Positions 10,604 to 21,161 of a DNA stretch of 64,000 bases are shown in pieces. The translations under genes and the position numbers were made by a program. Origin of the DNA: Erythroxylum novogranatense (lineage: Eukaryota; Streptophyta; Magnoliopsida; Malpighiales; Erythroxylaceae); contig CM057230.1 in the NCBI GenBank assembly GCA_029891385.1, forward strand, positions 18,365,372-18,429,371, read 5' to 3'. The notes under the pieces are model-generated. The model did no database searches and was not told where the DNA came from. It saw only the letters and a program-made list of their open reading frames with translations. Positions within the stretch are counted from its first letter, which is position 1; the number at the start of each line of letters is the position of its first letter.

Positions 10604-10889
10604 TATACTAGTGATTTTGTTACACAGCAGCCACAGCATCACTTGAGATTTTGTTACACATCATCCACAACATAAATTTCTTTTTAGGCAATGACACTTG
10701 GTTCTCATGATTCTATACTAGTTTCAACAAAGTCTGAATGTTTTTGAAGTTTCTGTCTCCGATTTCCAGGTTATTATTGTATGGCTTTGCCGAATGCTTT
10801 AGACATTTACTTGAATATAAACAAAATGATCTCATCTTCGCATATTTTTCTTGAAACCTGTTGTTGATAGTAGAGGACGGAGTCTAAAG

Positions 10890-11373
10890 TTTCCTATACC
10901 TGATAAACAGTTTCTGGACAGATTTTTTAAGGGAGAAGAAAGGCAAGGTTTGGAGATTCAGTGATTGGGGTATGCGAAGACTAGCTTACAAGATACAAAA
11001 GCCCAAAAATGCGCACTACATTTTGATGAACTTTGAGTTGGAAGCCAAATCGATCAATGAATTCAAGAGTATGCTAGACAAAGACGAAAGAGTCATACGA
11101 CACCTTGTAATAAAGAGGGTCAAAGCAATAACAGAAGATTGTCCACCGCCACCGGAGTACCACACTTTGCGAGCTGGTGCAGATGATCACGATGATGATG
11201 ATGATTTTGACTATGATGAAGATGATGAAGTTTACGACGATTGGGATGGTGAGGAAGGGGAAGGAGTCTATGATGAACAACCAGAGGATGGTGTAATCTT
11301 CGTCGGCAGTAATGAACATGAAGATAGCAGTAAGGATAAGAACAACCGTTTTGCTCGTGTAAGCAACACTTAA
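10890..11373 (+). pseudogene. Captured fragment of a bS6 ribosomal protein-like (RFC3-like) gene
   Basis: The frame is open from about 10888 and has an ATG at 10972. It reads FSDWGMRRLAYKIQK, then AHYILMNFELEA, INEFKSMLDKDERVIRHLV, ITEDCPPPPEYHTLRAG, and then a long Asp/Glu tail. WG.RRLAY.I.K and the following F...EV/RHLV pattern are the second half of the bacterial S6 fold. The acidic tail after PPPPEYHT recalls the plant plastid-associated RFC3/S6-like proteins. The first half of the domain is missing and a stop lies at 10885-10887. The fragment lies wholly inside Harbinger element 1, so it is a transposon-captured exon, probably with some 3' UTR (to about 11590). Whether it is transcribed is unknown. 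Confidence 0.75.
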
Positions 11374-12221
11374 AGAAAGAAAGTTATGCATATGATAAAA
11401 ATAGGTAACTAGGTTGTTGTTTCATCTTCTGCTCGTTTGGGGTTGAGAAAATATCTAGTAAAGGTTCAAGTTACTGTGTTATTGTGCATTATCCTTTAGC
11501 ATGCATGGACTTGAAGGTTAACATTCAATATCCTAGTCCCCACAACAACAAAAAGGGAGACTCCACATAGTTTCTTCCTTTCGTCAGTTGATTGTAAATT
11601 GCATATTGTTAGTATACTTTAAAAATTATCTAGCATAAATAATTTTATTATAAAATAAAATATAGTTAAAATTAATAAAAGTGCTTTTTATTTTTATGTT
11701 GCCAAACAACCCATCAGATGAAGCTCTTTTAAAAGCTGTTTTTAAATTGACACCAAACAAATAATGGCTTTTAAAAAGCTCTTCTCGTAAAAGTTTCTCA
11801 TCGACAAAAGCTCTCACCGATAAAAGCTCTCATCGATAAAACTCAACCAAACGGACAAGTGCCTGTTTGGTTCGCTTTTGAAGTCCTAAAAGTACTTTTC
11901 ACACCGCAGGCCATTTTAAGGAAAAAATGGTTGTTTGGCTGGAAAAGTAAAAAGTGCTTTTGGAATAGAAACAGCTTTTTTAAAAGCTAGAATACAGTTT
12001 TTTGAAAAGCCAAAATTTGGAGCTTTTCATAAAAGCCCTCAAAACAGCTTTTTCGAGAAGCTGTTTTTATCTTTTAAAATTTGCGTCAATTTTTTTCGTA
12101 AAGAAAGCGGTGTCTCTTCTGTTTCTGCCCGACTTTGGTTTTTCTCCTCCTCACGTATCCTCTCCTCTTCAAGTTCAGGTTGGTTCATCTTCATTTTTTT
12201 TTCTCTTAAAATTTTCGTTAA

Positions 12222-12430
12222 CAACGCAGACTCTGTTTCTTGTCTCTTAAAAAGTGTTAACGCAGACGAAAATTGGCGTTAACAACACAGACGTGTCTGC
12301 GTCGTTAACAACTCAGACGTTGTCTGCGTTAACAACGATGCAGACGTTCGTCTGCGTTAACGTTCAATGGTTTTGATAAATTTTATAATTGGTCGTTGTC
12401 TGCGTTGTTAACGCAGATGAACGACGCAGA
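12222..12430. repeat. Subterminal AACGCAGA/TCTGCGTT motif array of element 2
   Basis: This holds repeated AACGCAGAC and GTCTGCGTT words in both orientations, plus a direct duplication of the ACGTTCAATGGTTTTGATAA phrase followed by ATTTTATAATTGGTC (about 12360 and 12431). It is the counterpart of the array in element 1 and a probable binding platform for the element's own proteins. Confidence 0.7.
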
Positions 12431-12896
12431 CGTTCAATGGTTTTGATAAATTTTATAATTGGTCTGTTTGCATCTTTAGGCTACATGTATTATTTAATGT
12501 CAAATTGCAAATTGTTAGGCTACGTGCTTATATTGTGAGGCTGACCAAAAAATTTTAAAAATAAATTTGCAGAATTACTTGTGAGACTCAAAGAAGCGGA
12601 AGAGCTTTTGTTGTTGTTGAGGTAAGTTCAATATTTTGTTTGTGTTCTGAATTTTGTTTATAGGTATGAGAATAAACTCTGACATGTTTACATTACTAAA
12701 GTTTTGTAAACGTTGAATACTGTGACAATATCATTGTTTAACTTGTATGTACAGATCATTTGTTTCTTTTGTTGTAAATCCTACGTCCATTTTGTGACGT
12801 ATAAACTTCCATAGTCATTGTGGTTATGTTTTATATTTCCTTATACTTGTTAAATTCATTGTTGTATGCAGTGGGGATTTTGTTGTTAGATAGAAA

Positions 12897-13882
12897 ATGT
12901 CAATACCAAGCCAAGATATTCAAGGTGGGGATAAATTGAAAAAAGGATTAAAGCGAGTGGAATGATATAACTCTTGAAATTTTAATCAAGATTTTGTGGA
13001 AGAGACATTAGTCGGAAATCGACCAAATGGTCACTTTAACAAGATTGGATGGAAAATATAGGTTCAAAGTTTGCTCATGAAACTAAGAAGAACTATGAAT
13101 ACAAACAATTTAAGAATAAATGGGATGGATGAAAAGGATTGGCGACTTTGGACAAATTTAGTAGGTAAGAAAACGGACTAGATGGGATCCTACTACTCAA
13201 ACTATTGATACAAGTGACTAATGGTGGGAAAAGAAATTGAAGGTAAGCATTTAAGCTTTAGATTTATAATGTTCTAATGTTACTTCATAGTTTAATAACT
13301 TGAACAATATTATTGTAGGAAAATCCTGAAGCAGCCAAATTTCGAACTAAAGGATTGAAACATATTGAACAGCTGAATATTTTATTTAAAGATGTTGCAG
13401 CTACAGGAGAAGGAGCTTGGGCACCTTCTTCAGGTTTTGTACCAAATGATGATGATATGGCGTGTAGAGAAAGCCAATTTGATATTGATCTTGATGATGA
13501 CCTTTCTGAAGGCTTTGCTGTCAATCGAGAAATTGGAAATATTCATAATGAAATTGGTTCATCAACTCCAACCCTAGTAGCCTCTACAAAAGGAAAGGGA
13601 AAAAAAAGAAAGAAATATGATACTAGAACCGAAAAGTTAAATCAAAATTTGGAGAGCATATGTGATGCAATACATAGTAGAACTTCAATGAGGTCTAAAA
13701 GAGATGAACCTTATAGCATTGCTGAGGCGCTGAATATCTTACGCGGTATAAATGAAATAGAAAAGGGAAGTGAACTATTTATGTTAGTTACCAAAGTATT
13801 TTTGAAGAAGGAAAATAGAGAGATGTTTATTGAGCTTAAGGAAGTTGAGTTTCAAATCGAATGGCTTAAGACAATGAAATGA
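12897..13882 (+). pseudogene. Harbinger MYB/SANT-like DNA-binding protein gene, N-terminus degraded
   Basis: The likely original start is the ATG at 12897. The first exon region (to about 13245) reads in broken frames as a plant MYB/SANT-like domain (words WNDITLEILIK, RWDPTTQTIDTS, WWEKKLK), with several stops. An intron follows (about 13243-13318, ending TTGTAG). The remaining frame is open: NPEAAKF, then 13355-13882 with GLKHIEQLNILFKD and GEGAWAPSSG, a K-rich stretch (KGKGKKRKKYDTR) and a helical C-terminus. These words recur in plant MYB/SANT-like proteins linked to Harbinger transposons, which escort the transposase to the nucleus and the element ends. The C-terminal 175 residues are intact. 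Confidence 0.8.
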
Positions 13883-14095
13883 TTGTGGTTTTTGTAATAA
13901 ATTAGACATGTCTTTGGTTACTAATATTGGACTATTTGTAATGTGTTATTTTGGATTTTGCTACTATTAATGTGTTATATTGGATTTTGGTTGGTGTATT
14001 AAATTGTACTTTATTATTGTTGTGTTATGATTATTGCTATGTTATCATCTTATACAATAAGCTTATTATTTATCTTTTTATATATTTTGATACAG

Positions 14096-15387
14096 ATGTC
14101 ATATTCTGATAATGATTCTGAGAATGAACATGAATATAATGAAGACATTGAAGAAGACATTTTGCAATTGGTTAAAATTGAGTTGAAATGGCCGAGACCA
14201 TTATATTAAATATTATATGAAAACCATGTAGAACATCCCTCACACCGGATGGATGTTTGTAATGGAGTTGCTTAATGGTCATAAAGATAGATGTCATCAA
14301 CAATTGAGAATGGAGAAGGATGTGTTCATCAAATTATGTAAATTGTTGAATGAGTCATATGGCTTAAAGAAAGGTGCGAAGTTACAATAAGAGGTCAGAG
14401 CTATGTTTTTGATCACTTTAGGTCATGGACTTTGTAATAGAATGGTTCAAGAACGATTTCAACATTCAGTGAAACAATTTCTAGATGGTTTGGAATTATA
14501 TTAGAGGTTGTTTCACGATGTCAATTGATTTCATCAAACCTAAAGATCCAACTTTTAGAGAAATTCCAAGCAAAATTAAAGATGATGGAAGGTATTGGCC
14601 TTATTTTAAAGATCAGATTGGAGCAATTGATGGAACACATATACCAGTTGTCGTTCCAAGGTCCAATCAAATAAAGTATATTGGGAGAAAAGGCATTCCT
14701 ACACAAAATGTAATGGCTGTATGTGATTTTGATATGTGCTTCACTTTTGCTTGGGCTGGTTGGGAAGGCACAGCACATGATGCTCGAATTTTTATGGAGG
14801 CTTTGCGCAATGATAGATTACACTTCCCTCATCCACCTAGAGGTTTGTGACGGATAACTTAATACTTTTTTATTCATTCTTAATAACTAAATGCTTCTTT
14901 ATTTATTTATTTTTTATTTTGGAATGTAGGAAAATATTATTTGGTAGATGCAGGATATTCTTATATGCAAGGTTATTTAGGACCATACAAATGTGAAATG
15001 TATCATCTTCCTGATTTTCGACGCTCTGGTCAACCAAGAGGAAAGAAAGAAATCTTCAATCATGCACATTCTTCTTTAAGATGCACAATTGAAAGAACAT
15101 TTGGCATTTGGAAAAATAGGTGGAAAATTTTACGTCAAATGCCAAGTTTTCCTTTTCCAAAGCAAATTAAAATTGTGATTGCTTCAATGGCCATTCACAA
15201 TTTTATAAGGTTAAATGCTCAAAAGGATGAAGAGTTTTCTCCCTATGATGAAGATGGTGAATTACTTCCTACAAATGAAGAAATCAATGAAAATGAAGAC
15301 GTTGAAGAAAATCATTTTGACGAGCCACAAAATAAAGAGATGAATGATGCGAGGGAACATATTACAAATCTTCTTGTATTACGATAA
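14096..15387 (+). pseudogene. PIF/Harbinger DDE transposase (DDE_Tnp_4 type), N-terminal half broken
   Basis: The ATG at 14096 begins an acidic leader (14096-14209). The next segment (14210-14520) has an HTH-like part with a stop (near 14387) and frame changes near 14480-14520. The catalytic core is well kept: first Asp in GAIDGTH (14485-14842 exon), an intron with GT at 14843 and AG at 14929, then the second Asp in LVDAGY, and Glu in IERTFG, 47 residues later. DD47E spacing is normal for PIF transposases. HDARIF, FRRSGQP, and AIHNFIR near the end are further family words. The second exon is open to its stop at 15385-15387. The enzyme cuts and pastes the element at TWA targets; this copy cannot make a full protein without repair of the frame lesions. 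Confidence 0.88.
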
Positions 15388-15787
15388 AATGCATAGTTTA
15401 TTGTGCATTTAACTATTTCAACTTGAATATTTATTTTTGGATTATAATATTATTTAACTTTTTTTACATGTTTTAATATTTATTTCATATTAATTTTATT
15501 TTCTATAAGAAAATGACACATCTCTTTAAATTATTTCCTACAAAATAAGTACTTTGCATATTGGTATACTTTAAAATTATTTAGCATAATTAATAAAATA
15601 AAATATAGTTAAAATTAATAAAAGTGCTTTTTATTTTTCGTGCAAACAATCTATCAGTATGAAGCACTTTTAAAAGTCGTTTTTAATTGATGTACCAAAC
15701 AAATAACTGGCTTTTAAAAAGCTCTTCTCGTAAAAGTTTCTACCTGCAAAAGCTCTACTGACAAAAGCTCAACCAAACGGGTTCTAA

Positions 15788-16080
15788 AGCAACATAAAGA
15801 AAAGCTCATTACAAAATCTGAGTTATTGTCAATGGTTCGCTCCAAAGGTTTGCTAATTTTGACTATTCTATTCAATGATTTCGATCCAGTCAATCGGAGG
15901 ATTGGTTAAATTCAAAGTTGAAGGATTCCATTCCAGGCATAACCAGAGAATTCACAATTGAAGAGAAGGTGGTTAAAAGATTCTTGCTCATGTTTGCATA
16001 GAACACACTTATTAGGTATCAAGAGAAATTTGAATAGTCTTTCCACTCGCCAACTATAAGTGAAAAGAAACTAAAAATTA
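15788..16080 (-). pseudogene. LINE ORF2 C-terminal fragment (zinc-binding zf-RVT region)
   Basis: On the minus strand near 16010-15920 the reading is NKCVLCKHEQESFNHLLFNC followed by EFSGYAWNGIL and a stop. Cys-x2-Cys...His-x4-Cys with NHLLF is the zf-RVT domain found after the reverse transcriptase in plant L1-type LINEs. The fragment is 5'-truncated near 16080, and its 3' UTR continues at 9950-9780 beyond the Harbinger pair. Confidence 0.7.
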
Positions 16081-16289
16081 AAAGTATAGTATATTGTATT
16101 GATTTTTTGATGTGAATTGTTGTACAATGTATTCTGTATTCATACACCAATTTAGATAAGATGAATCAATTTGTAATTGATTCATCCTAAACTAAATGAT
16201 TTGATTGGATATGATGTTATCTAAACTAAGATAAGTTGATCGAAGGATAAGTTTATCTAATATAATTATAACTGAAAAGATGTAGAAGA
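16081..16289. other. Short AT-rich spacer
   Basis: It contains ATTTAGATAAGATGAATCAA-like repeats (ATGAATCAATTTG and AATTGATTCATC form a small inverted repeat near 16160-16190). No gene is seen. Confidence 0.5.
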
Positions 16290-17505
16290 TGTGTTGTTAT
16301 CAACCCTCAGCAAGCTAATGTTCGAAAGAATGTTGATCTTCTGACGTAACAACAAAAAGGGAATAGAAGCCAATGGTTTTGTGTTCATTCGTCATATATC
16401 GACTTCTCACAAACTTGTTGACATGAACAAAATGTATATCAATTTCAATATGTTTGGTACAAGCACGAGAGATAACATCTTTAGTAAGAAAGGTAGCATC
16501 GATGTTGTCACAGTATGAAAGTGGTTTAATGTTAGATAATTCAAGTTCACAAGTAGAAAATTAAGCCAGCATAGTTCAATGGCAACTAAAGCAATGCTCC
16601 TGCATTCTGCTTCAGTGCAAGATCTGGTAATAGCAAGTTGTTTTCTAGAACTCCAAAAATTAAAGAGGAGCTAAAGAAATGCAATAACCAGATGTAAATT
16701 GACGATCATCAGCACACCCAACCTAATCAGCATCAGAGTAAGCAGTGATAGCTAAGGTAAAACATTTGGTTAAATGTAGGCCATGGGATGAGGCAGAGCG
16801 AAGATAGGTAAAACATTTGGTTAAATGTAGGCCATGGGATGAGGCAGAGCGAAGATATCGAATAATGTGTTTAACTTCTATCTAGTGAACATTAGTAGGA
16901 CAATGTAAGAATTGTAAAACTTTGCTAACAAAAAATTAGATATCAAGTCTGCTTAGACAAGGGTAGTGAATGGCCCCAATAATTCTATAGTATTCAATAG
17001 GATTAGAAAGAGAAAGGCCCTGATTTTGGGAAAGTGGTAGAGAGCGGTAACATGTGTGGAGATAGGTTTGGAAGAGCCAAGATGTGTGCATTGAAGGAGG
17101 CCACGAGTGTATCTAGATTGTGTGAGAAGACAACCAGTGGATGTAAATGTGGCTTCGATGCCACGAAAGTAATGAAGAGGTCCTGTATCTTTTATGGTGA
17201 AAACAGAGTGAAGATCATCAATGATGGTTTGAATAAATTGTTGTGAAGAACCAATGACCAAGATATCATCTACATAAATATGGAGAAATTTGTGTGACTT
17301 AATGTGGAGTGAATAAAAAGAGATGTATCAGCGGTCAGCAAGTTTATAACTTAAGTGGTGAAACCAAACTCTAGGAACTTGCTTAAGATCATAAAAAGCT
17401 TTGTGTCGATAACAAACATAATGAGGATGGTGAGGATTAGTAAAACCAGGTGGTTGTTTTATAAACACAATTCTTGTAAATGGCCACTTATTCCACTTAT
17501 TAAAG
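16290..17505 (-). pseudogene. Ty1/copia reverse transcriptase-RNase H fragment
   Basis: On the minus strand, from right to left, the fragment starts inside RT. It has IKQPPGF and FYDLKQVPRVWFHHLSY (17330-17480), then IYVDDILVIGSSQQF (about 17280-17230, keeping the YVDD catalytic motif) and DTGPLHYFRGIEA (about 17160). RNase H-like parts follow (near 16720 GCADDR and SGYC, near 16600 a TEAE-like patch). Last comes TKHIEIDIHFV (about 16440), the usual C-terminal word. Frame changes and stops are many. The 5' part and both LTRs are missing. Its right edge, near 17505, is fused into the 3' flank of SPH-2. Confidence 0.85.
16755..16856. repeat. 51-bp perfect tandem duplication in the copia fragment
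   Basis: The 51-bp block beginning AGGTAAAACATTTGGTTAAA and ending GAGCGAAGAT is present at 16755-16805 and repeated at 16806-16856 with no difference seen. It is recent, or a collapsed or expanded assembly artefact. Confidence 0.9.
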
Positions 17506-17572
17506 TGATCGATAAGGCTGTAAAGGTGTGAAATTGAAAACTTATTCCACTTCGAAAAGAAATACTTTTCGG

Positions 17573-18013
17573 TCACTTCCACGCATAGTGAATATCTGGA
17601 TTTGTGTACCCTTCCATATAACCAAATAAGCCATCTTCAGAACCTATCCAAGCACACTCCCACGGACACCTGTTGAGATCTCTGTCGGCTTCGAAGCCAT
17701 TAAACCCTATAAATTTATCTTTCCAATAAGCATTGCAGAAGAATAAGGTTGTAAGGAACAAGTTGACGCGAAACCTCCATTCATATGGGCTTCCAACTTG
17801 AACCACATGGGGTCCCAAGTCGTCATCTTTAGATTTGCAGTGAACAGTGAAGTTTGATCCGTCCTTCATTTGGTTGTAAATTGTAACGCTGGTACGAGAT
17901 AGAAGTGCTGAATCTAGTTCGGATGTTGCAAAGATAGACTTTACTGAAGTAATGTATAAGAGCAGCAACACAAATAGATTCATACTCATTTTAACCTTCT
18001 TGTTTGTTTCCAT
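17573..18013 (-). CDS. SPH-2: S1 self-incompatibility-like secreted protein
   Basis: The intronless gene encodes 146 residues. I chose the METNKK ATG (18011-18013) because the SPH-3 start aligns to it and a TATA box lies 40 bp upstream. An in-frame ATG 27 bp further up (18038-18040) is possible but less likely. Residues 1-30 form a basic start and hydrophobic signal peptide (MNLFVLLLLYITSVKSIFA). The mature part shows NQMKDGSNFT (glycosylation sequon), CKSKDDDLG, PYEWRFRVN, TTLFFCNAYW and RCPWECAW, giving the four cysteines typical of the family, then GSEDGLFGYM. The family is secreted and beta-sheet rich; its best known member, poppy PrsS, is a stigma ligand, but most homologues have unknown roles. 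The protein is very like SPH-3. The 3' flank is SPH-like only to about 17505, where copia sequence begins. Confidence 0.92.
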   Translation of the reverse strand: METNKKVKMSMNLFVLLLLYITSVKSIFATSELDSALLSRTSVTIYNQMKDGSNFTVHCKSKDDDLGPHVVQVGSPYEWRFRVNLFLTTLFFCNAYWKDKFIGFNGFEADRDLNRCPWECAWIGSEDGLFGYMEGYTNPDIHYAWK

Positions 18014-18250
18014 GGACTTGATTCTTAGTTGTAGACACACAATATTTTAATTTATAAGCTGATGTTTGACTATTAATGGAATGCATTAATTATTGTAATG
18101 TGATAAGAATTCGTTGTGCTTTCCTTTTTCAAATCTTGGATAAGATTATTTATATTTTACACCTAACACTATTTATGTTTGCATTCCAGAATGCCCTGGT
18201 ACATTAAACACGATATCCATAATGCTTAATCAATATACATTTAGTAATGA
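18014..18250 (-). promoter_or_regulatory. SPH-2 promoter region
   Basis: The minus strand has TATAAA at 18052-18057, about 40 bp before the ATG. The conserved element reads GCATTCCAGAATGC on the plus strand at 18181-18194, about 170 bp before the ATG. The intervening CACAACGAATTCTTATCACA block is shared with SPH-3 and its upstream fragment. Confidence 0.65.
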
Positions 18251-19165
18251 GTATTGTAAGATTTTGACATTCAACAAATAAAAGATTAAAATTTTAACTT
18301 AATTTCTTTCCTTTGTATTTATAAATGGTAAAAGTAAAATTAAAATTAAAATTTAAAAATTGTAAGTGTCTTTTGGGTAGAGTAGATCTTACTGAAGCAT
18401 ACTATGTTTTCTTCAACTCAATTTTCTAGCTAAAATTGTTATTTTTACTCTAAAAATGTTAATAAAAGCTTTTTAATTGAATGCGTTGCGAATATCATAC
18501 ACATAGGCCTATTTGATTTGGTTGTTAATTCTTGAGTTTTTTTTTGGTTTTGAAAACATTAATCAAATAAAATATTTGAGTTTTTGTTTTGCTTTAAAAT
18601 TTTGGTCTTTTGTTTCTTCTTGATTTTAAAATTTAAGAATATAATTAAAAGAGGTTTTAGATTTTGATTTCTATTTTGTATGACAACATAACTTCATTAT
18701 CTAAGATTAATTACTAATAAAATTTTATAAATATTATAATCTAGTTATTTAATAATTAATATATTATTCTATCTATTGAAGTATTTTAAAATTTCCAAAA
18801 TAACATTTATATCCAAAAGATATAAACATATAAACATTTTGAAATTTATTTTAAGTAATAAATAAATTTTATGATTTTTAAAATTTATTATAATAGAAAA
18901 CAATAAAATTAATTATTTGAGTATTAAAATAATCCAAATATTTTGAATATTTATCTGATCCAAATTAATTTATCCTTAACATTATAGGATATGAAATAAA
19001 ATATTAGACATAAATCTTTAATTAATTAATATGGTGAAAAAATTACATTTTCAACTAACTAATATAATTTATTTATTATTTTATTTTTATTAATAAAAAT
19101 ATAAATACAATGATATTAATTATGAACAATTCTTATTAAAATAAAAATTACAAAAAAAATTATAA
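18251..19165. other. AT-rich spacer, no gene seen
   Basis: It is about 915 bp of AT-rich DNA with short TTTTAAAATT and AATTAATTA runs. Near 18490-18610, CCTATTTGATTTGGTTGTTA and GAGTTTTTGTTTTG resemble the motif order at 8040-8130 and 44395-44470, so this is a further piece of the SPH-unit flank, strongly diverged. I see no coding region. Confidence 0.45.
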
Positions 19166-19169
19166 ATAA

Positions 19170-19320
19170 AAAGCAGACGCAGAAAAGCAGACGCAGAAAA
19201 GCAGACGCAGAAAAGCAGACGCAGAAAAATAGACGCAGAAAAGCAGACGTAGAAAAACAGACGCAGAAAAGCAAACGCAGAAAGGCAGATACAGAAAAGC
19301 AAACGCAAAAAGCAGACGAT
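19170..19320. repeat. 14-bp minisatellite (GCAGACGCAGAAAA)n
   Basis: About eleven units of GCAGACGCAGAAAA run in tandem. The first four are perfect and the later ones diverge (GCAGACGTAGAAAA, GCAAACGCAGAAAG) into AGACGATAGAAATG-type units to about 19370. Confidence 0.9.
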
Positions 19321-20381
19321 AGAAATGAGACGATGAAAAGTGAGACGATACAGAAGTTAGACGATAGAATTGGCCTTCGAGGTCTTCATGAAAGTTTTAG
19401 ATCCAGACTTCCTCTTTCCAATGGTCCAAAAACGAAGTCTATTGGACCTTTGTAGCAAAAGTTATGGCATTCGTACTGAGACATGTACATTTCAGGTGAG
19501 GATATGAACATGTTGGATTGTTTTGGCCATAACTTCTTCTCTAGACCTCCAAATGACTTGATTCTTGAACTGTTGGATTCGTAAGACCTTTCTCTATATC
19601 TACACCAAAAATCGAAGTTATCTGAATTGTATGGAGGGAGATTAAGTGAAAAGAGTGAGACAGGTACAGTGAGTATGTTCTTAAAGGATATGAACTGGTG
19701 TTATCTTACTGAACATACTTCAGTGATATCTTGATTTGTAGAAATCAAAATGAGGTGATTTCTGATTCGTGATAAACTAGAGACATGGAGCTACAAATGG
19801 TATGAAGGACTTGGAATCTGATTCAGTCTCTAGGATGTCTAAAATTCTTATGGAAGTTATGTATAGTATCTTGTATGAACAAGAAACGGTCCAAAATGTT
19901 TCAAGAATATCTTTGAATCACCGAACCAAATTGAATGGTTTCGTGGCTTTAGAAACTCAAGACAATGAGAGATATCTTTCGAAGAAAGTGTTATGTTAGA
20001 CTGTTCAAGGGAACAATGGGCAAGACACTTAAAGACAAAAGACATAAGGTTTAATGAAAATGGCAAATTGAACAATTCTCACTCATTAATGGTATAATCG
20101 GAAAAAAGAAGTGTTGTCCTGCTTATAAATGGAGAAGAACTACGGGAATGAGAAGATTCGAGAGAAACATGAAAAAGAATGAGAGAGAGAAAGAAGAGAG
20201 AACAAGCTAGGGCTTTAATTTCCTTAGCCTTCAAGAGAGATTTTAAAGTTGTACAAGAAGAGAAAATATAAGAGGAAGAAAAGAGCTTCCATTTGAGCTA
20301 AAGATATCTTTTTGGTGAAGAATCAAGGAAACCAAGAGAATCCTACCCAAGAATAAGGGGAAAGACAAATTTGACTCGAAG

Positions 20382-21161
20382 TTTTGCAAGCCAACTAGGT
20401 TGTGCAGGTCAAGTGTCCACATTCTAACGTTCCAGAATTGGGAAGCAAATGTTATTTTGGAGCGTACTGTGAGTAGACCTAGATGGTCTTACCTTATTGT
20501 TTGTTTTGTTTATGTTATAAACCGAGTGATTATGACTAATTAGGAATGTGTCTTGATTGTTGAAATTCGGACAATGAAGGTCCGATGAAGATGCTATATG
20601 AATGAGATATTGAAGTGTTAATTGTATGTGAATGTGATTATTAATCGTGTATTGGCACTTAAATGAAATTGTGAAATGCTCCACTTTAATGTGGAATGCC
20701 GGACCACGGCCCGATGATTGTAATATTGATTTGAATATAGAAGTGTTATTAACTGTCAATTGGATGAATGTTTTTGCAAGCCAACTAGGTTGTGCAGGTC
20801 AAGTGTCCACATTCTAACGTTCCAGAATTGGGAAGCAAATGCTATTTTGGAGCGTACTGTGAGTAGACCTAGATGATCTTACCTTATTGTTTGTTTTGTT
20901 TATGTTATAAACTGAGTGATTATGACTAATTATGAATGTGTCTTGATTGTTGAAATTTGGACAATGAAGGTCCGATAAAGGTGCTATATGAATGAGATAT
21001 TGAAGTGTTAATTGTATGTGAATGTGATTATTAATCGTGCATTGGCATTTAAATGAAATTGTGAAATGCTCCAGTTTAATGTGGAATGCCAGACCACGGT
21101 CCGATGATTGTGATATTGATTTGAATATAGAAGTGCTATTGACTGTCAATTGGATGAATTT
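20382..21161. repeat. 390-bp tandem duplication in LTR B
   Basis: GTTTTGCAAGCCAACTAGGT at 20381 recurs as TTTTTGCAAGCCAACTAGGT at 20771, and the two 390-bp copies then run in parallel with about a dozen substitutions (for example CACGGCCCGATG versus CACGGTCCGATG). A third, partial and diverged copy of the later half (AAATGAAATTGTGAAATGCT) lies at about 21198-21250. Confidence 0.9.

Larger units (their letters stand above)
9954..11855 (+). mobile_element. Non-autonomous PIF/Harbinger element 1 (1.9 kb) with a captured host exon
   Basis: The left end is GTGCCTGTTTGGTTCG, preceded by TAA (9951-9953). The right end is CTCAACCAAACGG (11843-11854), an inverted partner. About 150 bp at each end closely match the ends of element 2 (compare 10020-10140 with 11928-12040, and 11620-11855 with 15565-15780). 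This element has no transposase. In its place it carries a bS6-like coding fragment (10890-11373). Transposase from element 2 or a relative would have mobilised it. The junction with element 2 is AC-AA, as if a shared TAA had lost its T. Confidence 0.85.
11859..15784 (+). mobile_element. PIF/Harbinger element 2 (3.9 kb), formerly autonomous
   Basis: The left end is GTGCCTGTTTGGTTCG (11859) and the right end is AACCAAACGGGTTC (15771-15784), followed by TAA (15785-15787), the 3-bp target typical of this superfamily. It contains the two genes expected of PIF/Harbinger: a MYB/SANT-like DNA-binding protein and a DDE transposase, in the same orientation. Both carry lesions, so it is now inactive or nearly so. 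It lies head to tail with element 1. Confidence 0.9.

Noticed and set aside
11074..11391. Minus-strand 105-codon frame rich in Ile and Val
   Set aside because: It is the complement of the Asp/Glu-rich tail of the captured S6-like fragment.
10035..12282. Two similar frames starting MAGKVKSAFGIETAFLKARIQ at 10035 and 11935
   Set aside because: Both lie in the subterminal parts of the two Harbinger elements. Their similarity reflects shared transposon ends, not a protein family.
20424..21149. Two near-identical 111-codon minus-strand frames
   Set aside because: They are the two copies of the 390-bp LTR duplication. There is no domain, and the frame is not kept in LTR A.
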